Shown: positions 1-9,900, counted from the stretch's first letter. The stretch: 58,925 nucleotides of DNA from Eimeria necatrix (GCF_000499385.1 NW_013652487.1:2501-61425); one strand, 5' to 3'. Notes: a model not told the origin generated them from the sequence alone. Made by a program: numbers and translations.

Positions 1-59
1 CCCGCACGGGAAGAACGGGGGATGCGGCCCCAGGCCTGCAGCCCCCCGCCTAGGGGGCA

Positions 60-74
60 GCGAAAGCTGCTAGT

Positions 75-107
<33 letters not shown>

Positions 108-163
108 GGACTAGAGGCTCAGGAGGCAGCAGCAGCGAAAAGCACAGTACCGCCACCTAGAGA

Positions 164-206
<43 letters not shown>

Positions 207-336
207 CCGCCTAACTGGCCGCAGCAGTAGCAACAGGAGCAGGGTTTAAGTAGCAACAACAACAGCAGCAGCAGCAGCAGCACTCGACTTGCTGCAGCAG
301 CAGCACTTGGCCAGCAAACGCAGCGGTATTTAACTA

Positions 337-383
<47 letters not shown>

Positions 384-536
384 CCTGTGGAGCCTTCTGA
401 AACATTAAAGGACCCCACAAAAGCTTCTCTTCCATCAACCACAAGTGTCTTTCGGTGATTGCGAAAAGCCAAAGAGCCCGCGCGCGCTGCATGCAGCTGC
501 CCCAGGTCTGCTGCTGCTGCTGCTGCTGCTGGCTCT

Positions 537-571
<35 letters not shown>

Positions 572-690
572 GGCGTAGAAGCCCTGTGGCAGCGGCGGGT
601 TAAAAATCCCCACATGCACTTTCGCCAGCAGCAACTCCGACAGCCACTTTTGCGAGAAGCCGAAGCTGCCGATCTGCGCACACGCGCACA

Positions 691-728
<38 letters not shown>

Positions 729-870
729 AGTGCTGCTGCTGCTGCAGTGTTGCTGCTACTGCTACAAATGCAGGCTGAAGCTAAACGAGGCGCAGCAAAA
801 TCGACTGTTTCTGCTGCTGCTGCTGCTGTTGCTGGTCATTGTGGAGGCGGTGGTGCTGCTGCTGCTGCAG

Positions 871-900
<30 letters not shown>
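60..900. repeat. (CAG/CTG)n tracts
   Basis: Trinucleotide runs occur at about 78-110, 167-205, 255-305, 343-382, 508-570, 690-745 and 853-905. Some lie in introns of the cardiolipin synthase gene and one is translated as Ala. They open long frames on both strands that encode only poly-Leu, poly-Cys, poly-Ala, poly-Ser or poly-Gln; these are not separate genes. Confidence 0.9.
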
Positions 901-905
<5 letters not shown>

Positions 906-1190
906 GTCTGTCACTGCAGCAACGTTTAATCGCATTTTCCCCTTTCAAGCCTATTCTTCCGGCGTGCACACTACAATTCAACGGCTTAGGGTTTAGGGTT
1001 TAGGGTTTAGGGTTTGGGGATTACGCCGTCGATGAGGAGAATGACTAAGCAGCCCCTTGCTGCTGCTGCTGCCAAAGCTTCCTTAACTGCTGCTGCTGCT
1101 CTCGAGCCATCAAAAATGTAACTCTCCATAAACACAAACTGCTCTGCTGCTGCTATGGACTCCAGCATCGCCTGCAGCGTCTCGTCTCCT

Positions 1191-1237
<47 letters not shown>

Positions 1238-1362
1238 GGCAGCAGCAGTGGCAGCAGCAGCAGTGGCAGCAGCAGCAACGGGAGCGCACGTGCAGCAGCA
1301 AAACGCTACACGTCCCAAAACTGCAGCAACTAGCAGCAAAGAACAAAAGCTGCTGCCTGAAT

Positions 1363-1413
<51 letters not shown>

Positions 1414-1924
1414 TGACCATCTGTGTAGACCTCTATAAAGTTTCCTCTAGATATTTTCCCGTGCTTTTCAACTGCCTTCAGAAAGCCACTCCACCGCCTC
1501 TCCTGCACCCGCACAAACCCTAAACCCTAAACCCTAAACCCTAAACCCTAAACCCTAAACCCTAAACCCTAAACCCTAAATACAAACCCTAAACCCTAAA
1601 CCCTAAACCCTAAACCCTAAACCCTAAACCCTAAACCCTAAACCCTAAACCACCACGCTCCAAAGCAGCACAACCTCTGTGCCGTAGCCCTATCCACACC
1701 TAGTCAATCCTACACCGCACCTTGCAAGAAACACTCCAAACTTTAGGGTGTAGGGTTTAGGGTTTAGGGTTTAGGGTTTAGGGTTTAGGGTTTACCATGA
1801 GTTCGTAGTCTGTGGGGTGTGGGGGCCGGCCTTTTGCTGCTGCTTCTTTTTCCCTGCTTTCTTTGAGTGTACGTACAGCTCGCCGCAGAATGCGCTGCAT
1901 GTCTTCCTGGTTGCAGCTGCCGAT

Positions 1925-1961
<37 letters not shown>

Positions 1962-2128
1962 AGCGAGGAGGGTCCAAAAAGCCAGCGCCGCAGCCTGCTG
2001 CTGCTGCTGCTCTCGCTGCTGCTGCTGCTGCTGCAGCTGCTGCTGCTGCTGCGGCCGCGGCGGCCGCATATGTAGCACCTGCGGTAACCAGGGCCGTCGC
2101 TGCCAGAAGCAGCAGCAGCATTTGAGCG

Positions 2129-2164
<36 letters not shown>

Positions 2165-2206
2165 AGCAGCAGCAGTTGTTGGGGCAAGCGAGTGCAGCAG
2201 CACCAT
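385..2206 (-). CDS. PLD-type cardiolipin synthase (partial, 3' end outside window)
   Basis: Cardiolipin synthases of the phospholipase D superfamily join two phospholipid head groups through HKD active sites. Exons that keep phase on the minus strand: 2206-1796 (candidate ATG, then Ala, Ser and Gln runs and a basic helix, ending ..DYELM), 1502-1418 (..GNFIEVYTDG), 1188-1025 (ETLQAMLESI, then FMESYIFDG and RGCLVILLIDG) and 673-385 (IGSFGFSQKWLSELL, VHVGIFNPPLP, an Ala run, then the first HKD motif NHRKTLVVDGREAFVGSFN). The order YIF, DG-GS, FNP, RNHRK matches the family. The second HKD half should lie left of base 385 or outside the window; I could not assign a coding exon in 1-384, which is mostly CTG/CAG. 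The long triplet tract at about 1363-1411 falls in an intron, whereas the one at about 510-570 is read as Ala. The start is uncertain because the frame stays open upstream of 2206. Confidence 0.72.
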
Positions 2207-2468
2207 TGTGGGGCCTCGCCTCAGCCCCGAAGCGCTGGGTCCGGAACCCCAAACCCTAAACCCTAAACCCTAAACCCTAAACCCTAAACCCTAAACCCTA
2301 AACCCTCTTCGTCGACGCGCATTGTGCAAGAAGCACAAGAAGCGCAACACACTAGTTTAGGGTTTGGAGCCCGAGGCCCAGGGCCTGGGTGCCTGCAGGC
2401 AGCCACAGTGCTCGCTTCTGCGCTAGGGTTTAGGGTTTAGGGTTTAGGGTTTAGGGTTTAGGGTTTAG

Positions 2469-2495
2469 CGTGTGGACTCTCGAGACGCAGCGGCC
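2469..2495 (-). other. possible terminal coding fragment ending in an array-derived TAA
   Basis: On the minus strand a short open stretch (AAASRESTR) runs into TAA supplied by the first TAAACCC unit, in the same way as the DGAT2 stop. It is very short and no upstream exon could be linked to it. Confidence 0.15.
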
Positions 2496-2573
2496 TCAGC
2501 AGCAAACACTAAACCCACTCCAAAATATCATTAAATCATTCAATACTAATCTGCAAACAAATAAATTTATAGA

Positions 2574-3165
2574 AGGGGCCCCTTTGGGGCCCCCGGGGGC
2601 CCCTAGGGGCCTCAGGGGCCCCTAGGGGCCCCCTGGGGGCCCCCCGGGGCCTCTGGGGGCCCCCTAGGGGCCCCCCCAACGGAGCATAGTGTTGACCGCA
2701 TTTATTTGAAATAAATCAGTTTTGTATTTATTAATTTTATATTTTATTTGTTTTTAATTTATTTTGAGTTTTAATTTCCCATTTAGAGCCTTTTTCTGTT
2801 GCTGCTGAGCTGACTGACCCCCCTGGGGCTTTGCATGCATGCACTCGGGGCAGGCGATGGCTAGCTGCAGCTAGCTGCAGCTAGCCAGCTGCAGCTAGCC
2901 ACCACTCCGCAGCTAGCTGCAGCTAGCTACAGCTAGCTACAGCTAGCTACAGCTAGCTGCAGCTGCAGCCACCTGTAGCTGCCTTTCCGGCACCCTGCCT
3001 AGCTGCCCACCCCACCAGCTAGCCACCTAGCTAAGTAGCTAGCTAGCTAGCTAGCTAGCTAGCTAGCTAGCCAGTTAGATGGCTAGCTGGGCCCTAGGGC
3101 ACCTCTTAGGGGCCCCCTAGGGCCCCCGTGGTGGCCATAGGGGGCCCCCATGGGGGCCCCTCGCA
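2574..3165. repeat. GGGGCCCC-type and AGCT repeats, no gene seen
   Basis: Bases 2574-2680 and about 3085-3160 are runs of GGGGCC(C/T) units. Between them are an AT-rich stretch (2690-2780) and an AGCTAGCTGC array (about 2862-3075). A double TGCATG lies at 2831-2842. No coding stretch is supported in 2496-3248. Confidence 0.85.
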
Positions 3166-3248
3166 GCTGCAGCAGGGAGGTTTGCTGTGGGGCCCGTTGG
3201 ATTGTGTTCTATGGCTGTACTAGGGTTTAGGGTTTAGGGTTTAGGGTT

Positions 3249-3515
3249 TGGAGGCTGAAGAACCATTTGAAGAAAGCTGCTGAGCTTATTGGGGCGCTCA
3301 AAGCGGAGAGGCAAAACTAAACCCTAAACCCTAGACCCTAAACCCTAAGCCCTAAACCCTAAAAGCTAAACCCTAAGCCCTAAACCCTAAACCCTAAACC
3401 CTAAAACCTAGATATTGAGTCAAACCCAAGCAGTTCGAAACAAGCCAAAGAAGACAAAGAAGATAAAGGAGAAAGCCAAACTCTGGAGGCTCTAAACGTC
3501 CCACGCGGACACGCC
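3249..3515 (+). CDS. two candidate coding fragments of an unidentified plus-strand gene
   Basis: Fragment one, about 3252-3319, reads LKNHLKKAAELIGALKAER and meets TAA at the CCCTAAA array that follows. Fragment two, about 3412-3515, follows a CCTAG acceptor-like end and reads DIESNPSSSKQAKEDKEDKG and onward, a charged sequence that does not look like repeat translation. Whether they belong to one gene, and whether the first ends at its TAA or is spliced, is unclear. No family is recognised. Confidence 0.3.
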
Positions 3516-3517
3516 CC

Positions 3518-4935
3518 AGCTAGCTAGCTAGCTAGCTAGTTGGCCAGCTAGCTAGCTGGCTAGCTCGCTAGCTAGCTAGCTGCCCAGCTACATAGGCAGC
3601 TGCCCACACATTGCACGGCCTAGCTAGCTATCTGGCCAGCTAGCCAGCTAGCCAGCTAGCAAGCCAGCTAGCTAGCCAGCTAGCTAGCCAGCTAGCTAGC
3701 CAGCTAGCTAGCCAGTTAAGGCGTCCTCAATTCGCGACTTCACGATGGCAATGTCCTTATATATATATCCAAGCAAACAAAAGCTAAATATGCATGGCTA
3801 GCTAGCTAGCCGGCGACTCAAACGAGCTAGCTAGCTACCTGGCTAGCTAGCTAGCCACCTGGCTAGCTAGCTAGCTACCTGGCTAGCTGACTAGCTAGCT
3901 GCCCGTTTGGCTTGCTAGCTAGCTACCTGGCTGGCTAGCTAGCTACCTGGCTAGCTAGCTAGCTGGCTTCATGGCAAACTGGCTAGCTAGCTAGCAAAAG
4001 GGCTAGCTAGGCTGGAGGTCCAGCTTGTGACAAATGTTACATTGAAGCAAACTCCAAAAAAGGGCCGAGAAGGGGGACCAAAACCTAAACCCTAAACCCT
4101 AAACCCTAAACCCTAAACCTCTCACTAAAAAGAGGCACTCGCCAGCGGCCTAGGGTTTAGGGTTTACTCCACGATGCGAAGGTCCTCGAATTGCCCTTCA
4201 GGGCCGTAGGCAATCTGCGCAGCTCCAACAACCACCAAACCCTAAACCCTAAACCCCAAACCCTAAACCGTAATCCCTAAACCCTAAACCCTAAACAGCA
4301 GATTGCACCAACGGTTCTAGTGCTGTGACCTTGGCCTCTCTACTACGACTTCAGAGGCTAGCTCAGGGTCTAGGGTTTAGGGCTTATGAATCAGGGCTCG
4401 GGACCTAGGGTTTAGGGTTTAGGGTTTAGGGTTTAGGGTTTGGGTTTAGCGTACCTTTGCTTTGTTGTAAACTCTCCGTAGAGCCTCGCAGTACCGCTGA
4501 CGAAGCTGCAAACGGAACGCACAACGCAACCCTTAAACCCTAAACCCTAAACCCTAAACCCTAAACCCTAAACCCTAAACCCTCTACCCTAAACCCTAGT
4601 CCCACTTTGAAACCCCCGGCTCTGCTAGCTACCCAGGTAACAAGCTAGCTAGCTAACTACCCAACCACTTAGCTACCCAGCTAGCTAGCTAGCTAGCTAG
4701 CTAGCCAGCTAGTTGCCTACCCAGCTAGCTGGCCTACCGGCTAGCTAGCTAGCTAGCTAGCTAGCCAGCTAGCTAGCTAGCCAGCGAGCTTCCTACCCAG
4801 CTAGTTGGCCTACCAGCTAGGTAGCTAGCTAGCTAGCGAGCCAACCAGCTAGCCAGCTAGTTGCCTACCCAGCTAGCTGGCCTACCAGCTAGCTAGCTAG
4901 CTAGCTAGCTAGCCAGCTAGCTAGCTAGCTAGCTA
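3518..4935. repeat. AGCT (TAGC) tetranucleotide arrays
   Basis: Arrays built from AGCTAGCT with interruptions such as CAGCTAGC, GGCTAGCTAGC and CTACCTGG occupy about 3518-3720, 3790-4012 and 4625-4935. The last lies inside the intron between DGAT2 exons 7 and 8, directly after its GTTAGT donor. AGCT is its own reverse complement, so long arrays can fold back on themselves. Confidence 0.9.
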
Positions 4936-6272
4936 AGTAACTAACCTCGTCTATGTCCTTCTGAGTAGGGTTTGGGATGCGTTTGCAAGGAATGGGGTCT
5001 CCAACAACTTCGAGGATCTTCACCCGCTTGGGCATCGTCAGTTGCAGCAAGCCGCGCCCTAGCCACAAACCCTAAACCCTAAACCCTAAACCCTAAACCC
5101 TAAACCCTAAACCCTAAGCTCCTACTTCCAGCGCCCGCAGCCAGCCACGCCGCACCTTCGGCCAGCCGAGCCGCCTTGAGGCGCCACACGTTGCGCAGCT
5201 CGGCAAACTAAGTGTCTAGGGTTTAGGGTTTAGGGTTTAGGGTTTAGGGTTTAGGGTTTATCACCGTAGCAAAGGGGCAAGGAGAAGCCAAACAACGCCA
5301 TTGTCTTCCGAGACAAAAACTGCAAAGAGCGGCAAACTAAATTGTCTCCTTTTATCTTTTCGTACATTTCGTTCTCCCCCAGCGAAAACACCTGCGCCAA
5401 ACCCTAAACCCTAAACCCTAAACCCTAAACCCTGAACCCTAAACCCTAAACCCTCTGTAGGCGCCTGCGGCGGCGCCTTTTGCGCGAGCAGCTTTCACTA
5501 GGACCGCCTCGCAGCGCCTCTCCGCCTCGCGCAAACCTACGGCCTGGCGCGTGGGGTTTAGGGTTTAGGGTTTAGGGTTTAGGGTTTACGGGGACAAGGG
5601 AAGATCCCGTTTGCAGCGCAATTTCGAAAAAACCCTTCCGCCGCTGCAGCACCAAATCGTTGCGGCCAGGGGCCCCCAAAAGGGCCTCTTTGGCCCCGCC
5701 CACGATGACCAGCACGGCCCGCCCGGGGCCCCTGCAGCGCAAACCCTAAACCCTAAACCCTAAACCCTAAACCCTAAGCCCTAAGCGCAGGCCTTAAACC
5801 CTCAACCCTGGGCACTGGGCGCTTCGCTCCAAACACGCAGAGCCAGCAGCAGCAACTGCGGCACTACAGGCAATAGACAGGCAACTGACTCTGCCGCGGA
5901 ACAGCCTCTAGGGTTTAGGGTTTAGGGTTTAGGGTTTAGGGTTTACCCAGTTAGAAACCCCCTGATGGTTTCTTTGCTGCTGTTCATGAAGCCAACAGCT
6001 TGCAGCAAATGGCCCCAAAAGGGCAGCCGCATATTAATGGCAATTGTGGTCAGCCGAATGTCAATTCCTGAGCCGCAAACCCTAAACCCTAAACCCTAAA
6101 CCCTAAACCCTAAAGCTTTCAATAGTTAAATTAGCTGCCGAACCATACAATATGAGAACCATACCCAGCAGCAACAGCAACAGCAGCAGTAACAGCAGGA
6201 CCAGCAGCAGCACCACCACCACCACTATCAGCAACAGCATAATCAACAGCAGCAGCAGCAGCAGCAGAACCA

Positions 6273-6316
<44 letters not shown>

Positions 6317-6727
6317 CAACCTGGCATAAATTGTCTAACATCAATCCAGGGCCTTTTAGTGCATGTGCCCCAACCCAAAAAGGAAGAGAAACCTAGCACT
6401 CCATGCTGGACAAACAAAACCCTAAACCCTAAACCCTAAACCCTAAACCCTAAGCCCTAAACCCTAAACCCTGTTCGTCGCTGGTTCCTGGGATCAACTG
6501 TTACCTTCTGCAAATGGTCGAGCCAAAGCCCCCTGCGTCGTGTAGGGTGTGGCGCTGAGGGCCTAGGGTTTAGGGTTTAGGGTTTAGGGTTTAGGGTTTA
6601 GGGTTTACGGGGTGGAAGCCAATGAGGTAGGTTTTGTCTGCGGGGTAATGAGCCTGGGGAGACTCTGTGACGACAGACACAGGAAAGTATTCTGCTGCTT
6701 CGATCCACAAAGCCCAGCTGCGGACCT

Positions 6728-6777
<50 letters not shown>

Positions 6778-7218
6778 CACAGCAGCAGCAGCAGCAGCAG
6801 CCACAGCACAGCAGCAGCGGCGGATGCAGTGGCGGCGAATACGCGGTGCAGGAGCTGCTGCTGATACAGCTGCAGCAGCTACTGCTGCTGCCGAAGCAGC
6901 TACTGCTGCTGCTGCTGCAGCAGCTACTGCTGCAGCAGCTGCAGCAGCTGCAGCAGCAACAGCTGCTGCTGCTGCTAGAGCTGCTGCAGTGACTCTCTCC
7001 GTCTCCTGCTGCTGCGGGCGGCCAGCTAGGGAGCGCTGCAGCTGTGGGGCCCGAGGGTGTAGGGTTTAGGGCCTAGGGTTTAGGGTTTAGGGTTTAGGGT
7101 TTAGGGTTTACCCAGCGTGAGGGCAGCAGAAGTGCTCCTATCTCTTCTGCTGCGAAGCAGCAAGCAATTGCATAGAGTCCGTACAGCCCGAGCAGCAGGT
7201 CGCTGCAGCGGAACTGCA

Positions 7219-7250
<32 letters not shown>

Positions 7251-7388
7251 AGCTGCAGCAGCCGCCGCAGCAGCTGCAGCAGCAGAAATGAATTAACAAG
7301 CCACATCGATGGCAGCAAAAAGGAGACAATGCGCATGCTGAGGTAAGTAGTGCCCCGAGAAAAAAGAGACCTGTCTCTCTTCCATTCT

Positions 7389-7434
<46 letters not shown>

Positions 7435-7550
7435 CTTCTTCTTCTGCGGGCTCTTTGTGGCGTTGGCGGAGGCCAGAGGCGTCGCTGCTGCTGCTGCAGG
7501 TGTCTTTACCCCCTGCTGCAGCAGCAGCCTTCTCCGTGTCGCTGCTGCTG

Positions 7551-7611
<61 letters not shown>

Positions 7612-7771
7612 AGGCCTTGTCTTTGATCTGCATATTTGGCTTCTCCACGTTCGCCCAGCAGGGCGAACGCCAGATGCTGCTGCGGCTGCTGCAGCAAAAG
7701 AAGACAATGTTCAGCAGCAGCAGCGGCAGCAGCAGCGGCCACCACAAGAAATACGCAAACTCCACCAGCAT
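4164..7771 (-). CDS. DGAT2: DGAT2-family acyltransferase, complete, 9 exons, 488 aa
   Basis: DGAT2 enzymes transfer an acyl group from acyl-CoA to diacylglycerol at the ER, making triacylglycerol for lipid droplets. All exons keep phase: 7771-7112, 6725-6609, 6405-6321, 6067-5947, 5731-5590, 5391-5265, 5058-4946, 4505-4455, 4214-4164. Family landmarks in order: EYFPV; YLIGFHP joined to HGVLGF, rebuilding the catalytic HPHG; GIDIRLTTIAIN; VLVIVGGAKEAL; LVLQRRKGFFEIAL; LVPVFSLGENEMYEKI; FGFSLPLCYGRGLLQ; VVGDPIPCKRIPNPT; and the helix RQRYCEALRRVY. Exon 1 starts at an ATG that opens a hydrophobic segment (VEFAYFLWWPLLLP), then carries long Ser runs from AGC repeats, two further hydrophobic stretches and a short Gln run. 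The stop TAA is the first triplet of a telomere-like array. Seven of eight introns carry telomere-like arrays; the HP/HG intron separates the active-site residues. Confidence 0.9.
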
Positions 7772-7783
7772 TCTTGCTGCTGC

Positions 7784-7824
<41 letters not shown>

Positions 7825-7900
7825 CTGTTGCTGCTGCTGGTCTTGGTGATTGGGTCCTGCAGCAACTGCTGCCGCTAGTGGCCCGATTGTGAGCCTGCCA

Positions 7901-7941
<41 letters not shown>

Positions 7942-8145
7942 GCTGCTGGAAGCTGCTGCAGACAAGGCAGCGCAAATCTCAGGCAACACTGGGCGACCCG
8001 TGACTGCTGCTGCTGCTGTTATTGCTGCTGCTGCTGCTGCTGCTGCAATTGCTGCTGCTGCTGCTGCTGCAAGTGCTGCTGCTGCCAATGTTATTGCTGC
8101 TTTTGTTGCTGCTGCTGCGGTTGCTGCTGCTGCTGCTGCTGAGGC
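6721..8145. repeat. (CAG/CTG)n tracts in and upstream of DGAT2
   Basis: Tracts at about 6725-6805, 6850-6985, 7215-7250, 7390-7432, 7545-7612, 7775-7838, 7902-7937 and 8005-8140. Those inside 7112-7771 are translated in DGAT2 exon 1 as Ser or Gln. Those at 6726-7057 are in intron 1, and those above 7771 are upstream of the chosen ATG. The frame stays open upstream as far as about 7975, so a longer N terminus is possible. Confidence 0.85.
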
Positions 8146-8358
8146 AGAGACGAGAGTCACTCGGTGACTCGTGTCTGCCAAGTGTGTTAACAGCCAGCTT
8201 GTTTCCCGCTGCAGCAATCCAAAACCCTAAACCCTAAACCCTAAACCCTAAACCCTAAACCCTAAACCCTAAATCCCTAATTCGAACGCCGGGAACTCGA
8301 CGGCGAGCTCAAGAATCAAACGAACCGCAGACCCGCCTGGGGGCCTCACGGGACAACC

Positions 8359-8423
<65 letters not shown>

Positions 8424-8803
8424 TTTTTTGGCATTATAGATTATTAATTATTAGCTTCCGGTTTACTTCTTCGAGAAGAAGCAGCAGCAAACTTCAGACC
8501 CACAGCAGCAGCTAGTGGGTGGCACCGACCAGACACCGAGCCCCAAACCCTAAGCCCTAAACCCTAAACCCTAAGCCCCAAGTCCTTAACCCTAAACCCT
8601 AAACCCTAAACCCTAAACCCTCCTACACCTTCTTTAATGCTAAAAGCGTCTTCTGCTACTATGATTTGAGGCGGTGCAACTCCAGGTGTGCAGCAGCAGC
8701 TGACACTAACGCAGGGTTTAGGGTTTACTGTTTGGGATGTAGGGTTTAGGGTTTAGGGTTTAGGGTTTAAGGTCTAAAGAATCCGCATTTTATGGTTTAG
8801 GGT
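7772..8803. other. repeat-rich region upstream of DGAT2, no gene resolved
   Basis: The stretch holds CTG tracts (to about 8140 and 8357-8425), telomere-like arrays in both orientations (8221-8277, 8545-8622, 8713-8766) and short unique segments between them. Some could be 5' exons of DGAT2 or of another gene, but I found no segment with a convincing motif and matching phase. Confidence 0.6.
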
Positions 8804-8876
8804 TTAGCGCTCGAAGCTCAGAGCTGCCACCTCGCTGGTCTCGGGCTCATGCTTGATGCAAATGCGCCCGGCCAGG
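8804..8876 (-). CDS. candidate terminal exon of an unidentified minus-strand gene
   Basis: Between a TTTAGGG array on its left and AGCT repeats on its right, the minus strand reads CCAG acceptor then LAGRICIKHEPETSEVAALS, ending FER and TAA. The TAA is made by the first TAAACCC unit, as in DGAT2. Composition is protein-like, not repeat-derived. Upstream exons should lie at higher coordinates but are hidden in AGCT repeats. No family is recognised. Confidence 0.35.
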
Positions 8877-9435
8877 CTGGCTAGCTGTAGCTAGCTGTAG
8901 CTAGCTGTGGCTAGCTGTGGCTAGCTGTAGCTAGCTGTAGCTAGCTGTAGCTAGCTGTAGCTAGATGTATCTAGCTGTAGCCAGCTGTAGCTAGCTGTAG
9001 CTAGCTATATCCAGTGGCTAGCTATGGCTAGCTATAGCTAGCTACAGCTAGTGGCTAGTTATATCTAGCTATAGCTAGCTACAGTCAGTGGCTGGCCATG
9101 GCTAGCCGTAGCTAGCTATAACTAGTGGCTAGCTACGGCCAGCTAGAGCTAGCTACAGCTAGCCACAACTTGCCATAGCCAGCCGTGGCTAGCCACAGCT
9201 AGCCACAGATAGGAACAGCTAGCCCCACGGGCAGCTAGCCGTAGCTAGCCACACAAACAGCTAGCCACAGCCAGCTAGACTCAGCTGCTTCCTTTGTTAC
9301 TCCATGGGGTCTGGCAGCCACAGAAGCATTTAGCATCTCTGCGACAAGCTAGCTAGCCAGCTAGATAGCTAGTCAGCTAGCTAGCTGGCTGGCTTGACGG
9401 CCAGTTAGCTAGCTAGCTAGCTAGCTATGTGACTA
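8875..9435. repeat. AGCTGTAGCT / AGCT arrays
   Basis: About 8875-9260 is a degenerate array of GTAGCTAGCT units drifting to CCACAGCTAG. A second AGCT array follows at about 9343-9435. No coding potential is seen. Confidence 0.9.
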
Positions 9436-9670
9436 GCTAGATGGCTAGCTGCGCCCGTTGTCAGCTGGACAGTTGTTGGGGTGTCTGTCCACTGGAGGCG
9501 AACTTGGGGTGTACAGACAGCACAGCAGTTGAGGCTTTGCAAATTCGTTTGCACTTTGGACAAATAAAAAGTCATTTTAAAGTCCTTTTCTTGTCATTTC
9601 ATATCAACGCAATTTGTCCTTTTATATTTACGCAAAAAGCGAACGTTGAACTGCAGCAACATGCGGATTT

Positions 9671-9900
9671 CCAGGTGTACGTACACCTGGCGAACTGACA
9701 CACCGGGTGTACGTACACCTGGCGAACCGGGTGTACGTACACCTCGCGAAGAAGCCAAAAGGCACAAAATTTGTGAATTTAAAAGTCCTAAAAGCTGAAC
9801 TTTTGCGTGTTCTCGGGTGTACGTACACTGCGCGAAGGAAGGGCCTCTGAAAATGAGAAAAAATTCTCGAAAATGCAAAATATCCCTAGTGTACGTACAC
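9671..9900. promoter_or_regulatory. cluster of five GTGTACGTACAC palindromes
   Basis: Perfect 12-base palindromes at 9675-9686, 9707-9718, 9731-9742, 9817-9828 and 9889-9900. The first extends to a perfect 20-base palindrome, CCAGGTGTACGTACACCTGG. Such a symmetric repeated site could bind a dimeric transcription factor, for example an ApiAP2 protein, but no specific factor can be assigned. Related imperfect elements are scattered over the next 2.7 kb. Confidence 0.5.

Larger units (their letters stand above)
984..8813. repeat. interspersed telomere-like TTTAGGG / CCCTAAA arrays, left cluster
   Basis: Short arrays, mostly 3 to 10 units, alternate in orientation. TTTAGGG on the plus strand: about 984-1016, 1741-1795, 2424-2467, 3222-3250, 4370-4447, 5217-5259, 5554-5588, 5908-5946, 6563-6608, 7058-7110 and 8713-8766. 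CCCTAAA: about 1515-1650, 2247-2306, 3316-3410, 4081-4116, 4236-4295, 4530-4595, 5069-5117, 5397-5453, 5742-5780, 6076-6114, 6417-6472, 8221-8277 and 8545-8622. They sit in introns or at gene ends, not at a chromosome end. Reconstructed exons usually lie between a TTTAGGG array on the left and a CCCTAAA array on the right. Confidence 0.95.

Noticed and set aside
119..2259. Many long overlapping frames on both strands with poly-Ala, Leu, Cys, Gln or Ser
   Set aside because: They are the six possible readings of CAG/CTG tracts. Only frames carrying conserved motifs and matching splice phase were kept.
8875..9435. A CRISPR array
   Set aside because: Units are simple tetra- to decanucleotides without unique spacers, and the window is eukaryotic.
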